Assembly: GCA_002361735.1 (NCBI GenBank)
Contig: DETS01000037.1
Location: 1 to 14,463 of the forward strand
Direction: 5' to 3'
Length of the DNA stretch: 14,463 bases
From: Lachnospiraceae bacterium UBA3282
GTDB taxonomy: Bacteria > Bacillota > Clostridia > Lachnospirales > Lachnospiraceae
This document shows, one piece after another, positions 1-5,726 of the stretch (within the stretch, counting starts at the first letter, position 1; each line of letters begins with the position of its first letter). The position numbers and the translations under genes are program-made. Below the pieces are notes generated by a model. That model saw nothing but the letters and a program-made list of their open reading frames with translations. It made no database searches and was not told where the DNA came from.

Positions 1-6
1 TAAAGG

Positions 7-44
7 CGCATGGAACAGTAAATTGTAAACCATGCGTCTTTTTT
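7..44 (+). terminator. Intrinsic terminator-like hairpin ahead of tnpW
   Basis: A perfect 7-bp stem (CGCATGG at 7-13 with CCATGCG at 30-36) is followed by a T-rich run at 37-44 (TCTTTTTT). It could end transcription of the element gene to the left. A competing pairing exists: AGGCGC at 4-9 with GCGCCT at 45-50, which would bury the T tract in a larger loop. The site may therefore limit rather than block read-through into tnpW. Confidence 0.5.
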
Positions 45-62
45 GCGCCTAAAAGGAGGACT

Positions 63-263
63 ATGAGCGACAACATTCAGACCAACACCATAGGGCGATT
101 AACGCCCTGTTTGCAAAAGAGGATTGATAAGACAACCTATTTAGTCGAGGTACATTTTTCAGCTACAAGTACCCAAAGCGTAAAGGATAAGTTAAAGCGT
201 GTCATTCTCCACGATTTAGAGCATGGGAAACAAGGCAAACCGAGAAAAATTGATGAAAATTGA
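63..263 (+). CDS. tnpW: Transposon-encoded protein TnpW
   Basis: A 66-residue protein that I recognise as the TnpW family found near the ends of Clostridia mobile elements. The core around residues 8-34 (NTIGRLTPCLQKRI, then TTYLVEVHFS) carries the family pattern: a conserved N-terminal stretch, a YxVxVHFS strand and a charged helical tail. The function of TnpW is not established; it is probably an accessory or regulatory protein. The start is well supported, because AAAGGAGGA lies just ahead of the ATG. The gene ends in a 10-bp tandem duplication (246-265) that contains the stop codon. The tail is short and lysine-rich. The gene overlaps the 3' end of the antisense GH74 frame, as expected if the element inserted into that gene. 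Confidence 0.85.
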   Translation: MSDNIQTNTIGRLTPCLQKRIDKTTYLVEVHFSATSTQSVKDKLKRVILHDLEHGKQGKPRKIDEN

Positions 264-1454
264 TGAATATGTCCTTGACAAGTAGCAATAGGTGATATAG
301 CGGTTGCCGTTTTCATCGGCAAAGGAATTATCGCAGGGGGTGTCCAAATCCTCGAAAGCAAAGCCGCCGAGGTCACCCAGGATATCGATGACTTTTGTGG
401 GACCTTTGGGAAGGCTGTAAACGTTTAAGTGAACGGTTTCCTCGATGCCGTCGCCGTCGTCCTTGACGATGGTGGCGGCAAGCAGCAGCCCCGGAACCTG
501 CGGGGAGGCGGAGATGGCGGAAAAGCCGTAATCCAGAATCTGCCCCGAAGTGATCTTTTCCTGTCCGATGCCGGTTACCTTGGCATAGCTTCCGGGCGTG
601 ATGTTTTCAGGTTTGCCGATGCGACCTTCCGCGTCAATGGGATAGCGGAGGATATTGCCGTCGATGGTATCGCCCGAGTCGCAGCTGTAGCCGTTCTCCG
701 GCACATAGGAGCGGCGTTCCGTGGAGGCAAAGGTGACATAGAGGTATTTATGATCCACGCCAAAACGCTGGGCGACCTGACCGTTTAGACGGCAGCCTTC
801 TATTTCATGACTTGCAGGCGCCTCCAAAGCTGTAAACGTCTGTCCTTTGTCATAACTGACGTAAAGGCTGTGACCGCGCAGGGTATTGCTTTTTCTCGTG
901 GTAACGCCCGCGCTGCCCACAAGCAGGGCGTTTCCGACCTGCGTCACAAAGGTCAGATGATCCTCGGGGAGCGCCCGGCATTTCTGCCAATTTTTCCCGC
1001 GATCCGCACTGAGATAGAGCCCTTCCTGCTGGCTGGCAAAATAGAGGGTGTCAGGCGCTTCTTTGTCCACAAAAAGGCGGTCCGCGGTCCCTCTGCCGTT
1101 GAGATTCCCGTGAATCAATACGGGGATGCGTTCATAGTAAAACGTCTCTCCGTAGTCTTCGGAAATGGCAAGCACGCCCTTCTTCGGTTTGTTTTCGCCG
1201 CAGGCGATATAGAGGACATTCGGACGGTCATCATCCAGGGCGAGCGCGATGGGAAAGGTCTCGCTTAAGTCTTCCGCCGTTACGTGGGAGATGAGACTGA
1301 TCCACTTCCTTTCCGTAAAATCAAAGCGGTAGGTGCCGCCGATATCCGTCCTGGCATAGAGGACGTCTTTTTGTTTGGGGTGAAATAAAAAGCCTGTCAC
1401 ATAACCGCCTCCCGGGATGGGCAGATTGCGGTAGCGATAAGAAATCTGTTGCAT
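216..1454 (-). pseudogene. GH74-like xyloglucanase/BNR-repeat glycosidase, 3'-truncated by the tnpW element
   Basis: A leftward frame of 412 residues with the N-terminal beta-propeller of glycoside hydrolase family 74, which hydrolyses xyloglucan backbones. Visible marks are GGGYVTGFLFHP at residues 15-26, YARTDIGG at 33-40 (D37 is the expected catalytic base), GRGTADRLFVD at 120-130, and three Asp-box repeats (SEDYGETF at 98-105, SADRGKNW at 149-156, SYDKGQTF near 200). Family members usually run about 700 residues with two propellers. Here the second propeller, including the expected catalytic acid, is missing, and the last ~20 residues are antisense to tnpW. The start follows AAAGGAGG with 11 nt spacing. 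No signal peptide is visible, so a cytoplasmic enzyme acting on imported oligosaccharides is possible. The truncated product is probably inactive. Confidence 0.75.
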
Positions 1455-1531
1455 TGTGGAGCCGCCTCCTTTGATTGATTTTAGTTAAGCATACATGGTA
1501 ACTGGGAAAAGGACAACAGGAAAAATTAGAG

Positions 1532-1560
1532 ATAGTAGTTGTAAAAACCAGTCAGGTCAA
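1532..1560 (-). promoter_or_regulatory. Candidate sigma-A promoter for the GH74 gene
   Basis: On the minus strand TTGACC (-35, 1555-1560) and TACTAT (-10, 1532-1537) are separated by 17 bp, about 75 nt ahead of the GH74 start. The -35 is close to consensus; the -10 has two mismatches. Confidence 0.4.
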
Positions 1561-1569
1561 GCATAATGA

Positions 1570-1879
1570 AAGCAAAGACTGACGAACGGCTTTGTACTGC
1601 CGGTCAACAGCGGGAAGGTAGAAAACAGGATTCTGATATCGGTCCATGCCTATACGCCCTATCTTTTGGCACTGACAGGTAAACGGAGACAATACACAGG
1701 CGTGTACCGAGCTTGCTGCTTATTATACGGCGCGGGCAAGATACTGCGGCATGACGGTCTGCTGGTGGGATAACAACGCCTTTGGCGGAGAAGGCGAGAA
1801 TTTCGGTCTTTTGGATAGAAAGCAGAATCAGATTCGCTATCCACAGATCGTAGAGCAGATGGTTTATTATAGTAAATAA
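1570..1879 (+). pseudogene. Decayed C-terminal fragment of a GH5 endoglucanase
   Basis: Two frames together resemble a GH5 cellulase. The first (from 1570, frame of 1630) reads LTNGFVLPVNSG followed by ISVHAYTPYLLAL, the substrate-binding HAYxPY region. The second (1682-1879) reads NGDNTQACTELAAYYTARA and then CWWDNNAFGGEGENFGLLDR, ending YPQIVEQM and a TAA stop, which is the classic C-terminus of clostridial GH5 enzymes. In intact enzymes about 50-60 residues lie between these blocks, including the GEFG or GEYG segment with the nucleophile glutamate. Those are absent, and the frames are out of phase near 1681. The N-terminal half is missing as well. It is a relic, with no expected activity. 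It is divergent from the broken GH74 gene, which suggests both once served beta-glucan breakdown. Confidence 0.8.
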
Positions 1880-1909
1880 GAATTGGAAATAAGGATTTTG
1901 CAGAACCGA

Positions 1910-1938
1910 TTGCAATCAAACAGCGGCTATGATACAAT
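1910..1938 (+). promoter_or_regulatory. Candidate sigma-A promoter for the chemoreceptor gene
   Basis: TTGCAA (1910-1915) and TACAAT (1933-1938) are spaced by exactly 17 bp and sit about 60 nt ahead of the preferred start codon at 2002. No operator-like repeat is seen around it. Confidence 0.5.
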
Positions 1939-2001
1939 TTTAATAACTCTAAGCACTTGCAGTATCAATCATACATAATACTTAGTAAAGGAGAAACGAG
2001 G

Positions 2002-3648
2002 ATGCGGAAAAGTATCAAAGTCATGGCGGGGATCCGGATCGTGGCGGCAGTGTTGGCGGTAGTACTGTTTAGTTTGCTGACTACCAAAAACATTTATCGG
2101 ATGGAGGCGTCCGAGGAAGCCAATATTGCGGTGAACGCTCTCTTGCAGCGGGCGCAGAAAGCGGAGGCGGCTCATTATAAATGGTCGATCAATCTTAGCA
2201 ATGCGCTCTACAGCGGCACGGAATTTACGGGCAGCACAGATCCGACCGGTTGTGTGCTGGGACAGTGGCTGTACGGAGAAGCGGGGACGGAGGATCAGGA
2301 GATCCTTGATTTGCGCAGTCAGATGGAACCTCTGCATAAGCAGCTGCATGAGTCGGCGATTTATGTGCTGGAACTCTATGAGAAGGATCCGACAGCAGCA
2401 CAAAAATATTATCAGGATACCATTACCAGTAATTTAGGCGTTCTCGTGGGACTTTTAGATCAGGTCGTAGAGCGTAGCAGTGCACTCAATGAGATCAGTA
2501 AGGCAAATATGGAGAAGACGGTATCTACCATGCACACCGTTACAGGAATCGGACTTTTGCTGACACTGTTTTTCATGTTTAGCCTGATCCTTTATATCAT
2601 GAAGCGGGTAGTAAAGCCGATTCTGCTCATTACGGAGAAAACGAAGCCGCTGCAGGAAGGGCGCATGAAACTGGATTTAAGCTATCGGGCAAATGATGAG
2701 ATCGGAGATCTGGCTGAGACATTGCGGCAGTCCATCAATCACATACACCAATATATTGTGGATATCAATCGTATCATGGAAGAACTGTCTGCCGGCAATT
2801 TCGATGTTTCCACCTCCGTATCGTATATCGGGGATTTCCATTCCATAGCGGAGTCAATCGAAAGCTTTACAGATTCGCTTTCCGCGGTGATGAAGAATAT
2901 CCATCGGGTGGAAGATTCGGTATTTGCGCATGCGAGGACGCTTTCAAACGGTTCTCAGTCGCTGGCGCAGGGAGCAACGGAGCAGGCGGCTGCCGTGGAG
3001 GAGCTTTCCGCTACGCTTGATGAACTTTCCAAGAGTGCGAAGATCAATATTGAGAAGTCCGCTGAGGTACGGCAAAATGCACATCAGACCGGAGATCAGG
3101 TGAATCTGAGCAGCGGGCAGATGGAACTTTTGATCAGCGCGATGGCGGATATCAGCAGGACCTCCGAACAGATTGAGAATATTATTTCCACGATCGAGAG
3201 TATCGCTTTTCAGACCAATATTCTGGCGCTCAACGCTTCCGTGGAGGCGAGCCGTGCGGGAGAGGCCGGAAAAGGCTTTGCTGTGGTAGCGAATGAAGTG
3301 CGTAATCTGGCGGCGAAATCCGATCAGGCGGCTAAGGCGACGAAAGAACTGATCGAAAATTCCGTGCGGGCAACGACGAAGGGCAGTGCGATCGTGCAGG
3401 AGGTTTCCGAGACGCTTCATAAGACGCTCGCCCTTGTTACTCAGTCAAACAGTGCAATCGACGAGATTACGGACGCGGTACAGGAAGAAGCGGAGGCAGT
3501 ATCACAGGTAGCCGAGGGAATCAGTCAGATCGCGAATGTGGTACAGACGAACAGCGCCAACAGCGAGGAATCTGCCGCAGTCAGCGCAGAGCTGTTTGAG
3601 CAGGTGAATCAGATGAAAACGCAGACCAACACTTTCAGGCTGAAATAG
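2002..3648 (+). CDS. Methyl-accepting chemotaxis protein with extracytoplasmic CZB zinc-binding domain
   Basis: A 548-residue transmembrane chemoreceptor that would signal to CheA/CheW. Order: TM1 at about 8-28; a sensor region at 29-180 containing a CZB-type domain; TM2 at about 181-200; HAMP at about 201-250, followed by a second HAMP-like stretch; then the cytoplasmic signalling coiled coil. The CZB pattern is H58 (HYKW), C84 (CVLGQW), H112 and H116 (LHKQLH), the expected zinc ligands. The hairpin tip near 403-440 has FQTNILALNASVEASRAGEAGKG split over a conserved block and FAVVANEVRNLA. No CheR-tethering pentapeptide is seen. The ATG at 2002 is chosen because AAAGGAG lies 8 nt upstream and places TM1 at the N-terminus; an in-frame TTG at 1957 has no such site. 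Its last 14 bp overlap the convergent opine dehydrogenase gene. Confidence 0.92.
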   Translation: MRKSIKVMAGIRIVAAVLAVVLFSLLTTKNIYRMEASEEANIAVNALLQRAQKAEAAHYKWSINLSNALYSGTEFTGSTDPTGCVLGQWLYGEAGTEDQEILDLRSQMEPLHKQLHESAIYVLELYEKDPTAAQKYYQDTITSNLGVLVGLLDQVVERSSALNEISKANMEKTVSTMHTVTGIGLLLTLFFMFSLILYIMKRVVKPILLITEKTKPLQEGRMKLDLSYRANDEIGDLAETLRQSINHIHQYIVDINRIMEELSAGNFDVSTSVSYIGDFHSIAESIESFTDSLSAVMKNIHRVEDSVFAHARTLSNGSQSLAQGATEQAAAVEELSATLDELSKSAKINIEKSAEVRQNAHQTGDQVNLSSGQMELLISAMADISRTSEQIENIISTIESIAFQTNILALNASVEASRAGEAGKGFAVVANEVRNLAAKSDQAAKATKELIENSVRATTKGSAIVQEVSETLHKTLALVTQSNSAIDEITDAVQEEAEAVSQVAEGISQIANVVQTNSANSEESAAVSAELFEQVNQMKTQTNTFRLK

Positions 3649-4720
3649 AGTAATATTCTACCAGTTTTTCATAGTCGGATATGCCGTAATCTGAGAAGCG
3701 AAAGCCTCGGGCATATCCGACTGTCTTGTAATACCATTCCAGAGTGGCTGCCATGTATGGGACAGAGACATGAGCCAGCTTCCCAATCTGAACCAAAATC
3801 GACAGTCCATATTCAAAATCAGCAACGAAATACCGCGATTGAAAATCGGGGACATATTTTCCGTTTGCTTCCAGCATGGGAGTCTTAAGCCCTTGAAACC
3901 CCGGGATTGAAGATATTTTTTTCGTCAGTTTTTCCGGGGTGTCGCTTTCATAATGCTCTTTCAGGGATTTGACATGGGACAGATCAAATTCTGTTAAGGC
4001 GTGGCAGATTGATTGCACTTCGTCGTCACATTCAAATAAAAGTCTCGACGTCTTATCATCCCAATCTTCATAAAACAGAGGGACAGAATCGTAAGTGACA
4101 CCGTTTTCGTAATCCTGAAACAGGGTCCGCAGTCTTGTCGTATGCAAAATAGGGTTAGAAGGGGTGAGTGTCAGATTTAAGTAGCAGGGCAGCGCATGGC
4201 AGGAAATCCCAAGCAGATCGCCGATCAGCGCACTGCAGAGAGCTGTCTTTTCCTGCGGCATGGCGGAGACATATAATTCTTTCCGGTAGCCAACTGCCTG
4301 TACGGTGCGGCCATATTCCACAAGACGCGCTACGCTGGGAACCCGCTGCAGTCCAAACAGAACCGCCCCCTGCTTAAGACATTTTTGGAAGGCACACTCC
4401 CCTCCTCCGGTACCGGGAATCAGCCCAATCAGCGTTCCTTTATGGAGAAAGGGCAGTATTTTGCCTGCGATTTCTGACATGCAGTAAGAAGGCAGGGTAA
4501 CCAGGATGAGGTCCGCATTTTTGAAGGCAGTTTCCTCGTCGGAGACAGCTTGGTGGATGTCTCCCTCATAAAGAAGCTCCCCCCTTTCGTTGACAATAGA
4601 CAAATGCTGTTGAAAACGATCAGGTTTTGAGGTATAGATGATGACAGAATGTCCTTTTTGCGCACAGTGTACGGCAAGTTGTGTGCCGATGTTTCCGCCG
4701 CCGGCTATGGTTATATTCAT
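3635..4720 (-). CDS. Octopine/nopaline (opine) dehydrogenase family protein
   Basis: About 361 residues. The N-terminal Rossmann domain opens with IAGGGNIG (residues 5-12), a nucleotide-binding motif of the opine dehydrogenase family. The C-terminal helical domain has TPSNPILHTT (186-195, with H193 at the usual catalytic-histidine position) and later PDFQSRYFVADFEYGL, matching the family's R..eD..yGL pattern. Such enzymes reductively join an amino group to a 2-oxo acid with NAD(P)H, giving N-(carboxyalkyl)amines. The substrate is unknown. It is the last gene of a four-gene operon after an ornithine cyclodeaminase homologue, which suggests joint work on a nitrogen-containing headgroup. The start is uncertain: ATG at 4720 fits the Rossmann strand, but AGGAAT is close to it; an in-frame TTG at 4753 would add 11 residues. 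A 13-bp perfect inverted repeat lies in its 3' end. Confidence 0.85.
   Translation of the reverse strand: MNITIAGGGNIGTQLAVHCAQKGHSVIIYTSKPDRFQQHLSIVNERGELLYEGDIHQAVSDEETAFKNADLILVTLPSYCMSEIAGKILPFLHKGTLIGLIPGTGGGECAFQKCLKQGAVLFGLQRVPSVARLVEYGRTVQAVGYRKELYVSAMPQEKTALCSALIGDLLGISCHALPCYLNLTLTPSNPILHTTRLRTLFQDYENGVTYDSVPLFYEDWDDKTSRLLFECDDEVQSICHALTEFDLSHVKSLKEHYESDTPEKLTKKISSIPGFQGLKTPMLEANGKYVPDFQSRYFVADFEYGLSILVQIGKLAHVSVPYMAATLEWYYKTVGYARGFRFSDYGISDYEKLVEYYSISA
3673..3722. repeat. Perfect 13-bp inverted repeat with 24-nt loop
   Basis: AGTCGGATATGCC (3673-3685) pairs perfectly with GGCATATCCGACT (3710-3722). It lies inside the 3' end of the opine dehydrogenase gene, just beyond the chemoreceptor stop. 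Neither side is followed by a clear T tract, so it is not a standard intrinsic terminator. It could be an mRNA-stabilising hairpin or a block between the two convergent transcripts. Confidence 0.7.
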
Positions 4721-4772
4721 ATTCCTATTGTGCACTGCATATGCGTCGCACAACAGGAATAAGATACAGCGG

Positions 4773-5726
4773 TCAGATCCAAAACTTATCTTTGGGAGTT
4801 TGCAGATCTATTTCCGTAAGCTCGGAATGTTCCAGCATCTTATAGATGTGTGCGGCAAAATTGATGTCATGTATGGAGACACCGATGTTATATGCCAGTA
4901 TCCTTTCTTTGTTGTCAGTCCGTCCCGGGGCTTCTCCGTTGACGACGGCAGAAACCTCGGCGAACTGCTTGTATTCGTTAAAATGCTTAAAGTGACAAAT
5001 GTGATTGCGGTCATCAGCATATATTTTATCGAAAAACAGATCGCAATTCGTAAAGCCGCGCGTGTGAATGGGAACGACAAGCACGCCTTCCCCGAAGCAG
5101 TCGTCGGAGCAGATATCATCCGGCAGGTAGGTGGCGGCGGATATCACGACATCGCTGCCCTTCACCAGTGCTTCATAATTGTCAACATACTCAAAATGAA
5201 GCTGTTGATAGGCTGCAAACCGCTCCGCAAACAGCACTTCCTGCTGCTTGTGTTTCAGCAGTTTGATGCGGAGCGGTCTGTTCGGCAGCATCTCTGCCAG
5301 GACAAGCAGTGTTGATCTCGCGGTATTTCCCAGCCCAAGTATCCCGATGGTGTCATAATCATCCTTTGCGAACAGCATGATGGAATGCGTGGCAACAGCG
5401 CCGGTCCGCATGGCAGTGATCCAATTTGCGTCCATGAGAGCCATAAAATCCCCGTTATCGGCGTTCATAAGGAGAAGCTGGCTGTCAAGGCTGGGCTGCC
5501 GCCCGGGATATCGAGTGACGATTTTTACCCCCCCCCGTGAATAAGAAGACGCATTTTCGATGATGCAGGGCATCACGTTGCAGAATACGCCGTCGGCGGG
5601 TTTCAAGCTGGTTTTGGGCGGTAAGATAGCCTGATATTTGTCCCGAATCATTTCTTCTGCCCACTGATAGCATAAGGCGGGCGAAATATTCAGTTTTTTA
5701 ATATCTTCAAAAGTGATGATTTTCAT
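4773..5726 (-). CDS. Ornithine cyclodeaminase/mu-crystallin family protein
   Basis: 317 residues, the normal length for the family, whose members are NAD(P)-dependent cyclodeaminases, imine/ketimine reductases or amino-acid dehydrogenases. Visible marks: GGVKIVTRYP (65-74, with K68 at the substrate-binding lysine position), DANWITAMRTGA (99-110, R107), the Rossmann motif GILGLGNTA (128-136), and ISAATYLPD in the second half of that domain. The region normally reading VGADxPGxxELD is changed to VVPIHTRGFTNCD, so true ornithine cyclodeaminase activity is doubtful and an imine-reducing or dehydrogenase role is more likely. The ATG follows GGAGG by 6 nt and overlaps the preceding stop codon as ATGA, so it is translationally coupled to the cytidylyltransferase fusion. 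A run of nine G on the coding strand (5528-5536) falls directly ahead of the K68 codon. Confidence 0.88.
   Translation of the reverse strand: MKIITFEDIKKLNISPALCYQWAEEMIRDKYQAILPPKTSLKPADGVFCNVMPCIIENASSYSRGGVKIVTRYPGRQPSLDSQLLLMNADNGDFMALMDANWITAMRTGAVATHSIMLFAKDDYDTIGILGLGNTARSTLLVLAEMLPNRPLRIKLLKHKQQEVLFAERFAAYQQLHFEYVDNYEALVKGSDVVISAATYLPDDICSDDCFGEGVLVVPIHTRGFTNCDLFFDKIYADDRNHICHFKHFNEYKQFAEVSAVVNGEAPGRTDNKERILAYNIGVSIHDINFAAHIYKMLEHSELTEIDLQTPKDKFWI
5528..5536 (-). repeat. G9 homopolymer tract in the cyclodeaminase-family gene
   Basis: Nine C on the plus strand, read as nine G in the coding strand, encode part of Ser-Arg-Gly-Gly-Val. A one-base slip would destroy the protein after about 65 residues. 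It could be a phase-variable tract or a sequencing-error hotspot. Confidence 0.9.

Larger units (their letters stand above)
1..285 (+). mobile_element. End of a TnpW-bearing mobile element (partial)
   Basis: The left edge carries tnpW, a small gene typical of Tn4451-like and related Clostridia transposons and conjugative elements mobilised by large serine recombinases. The rest of the element lies outside the window. The inner boundary is inferred: a leftward GH74 frame shows family-like sequence down to about position 300, then continues as nonsense antisense to tnpW, so the junction should fall near 264-300. No terminal repeat or target duplication can be confirmed from one end. The TAA at 1-3 could be the stop codon of an upstream element gene, possibly the recombinase, but that is a guess. 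Confidence 0.65.

Noticed and set aside
807..1268. 153-codon plus-strand frame inside the GH74 relic
   Set aside because: Antisense to Asp-box and propeller motifs of GH74; no start signal or family resemblance.
1604..1937. Two minus-strand frames of 103 and 92 codons
   Set aside because: They overlie the GH5 relic on the other strand; the GH5 blocks are a better explanation.
1957..2001. TTG start at 1957 for the chemoreceptor
   Set aside because: It has no ribosome binding site, while ATG at 2002 has AAAGGAG at good spacing and puts TM1 at the N-terminus.
4638..5315. 225-codon open frame on the plus strand
   Set aside because: It lies antisense to the cyclodeaminase-family gene, which has clear motifs and coupling; the translated product shows no family pattern and no good ribosome binding site.
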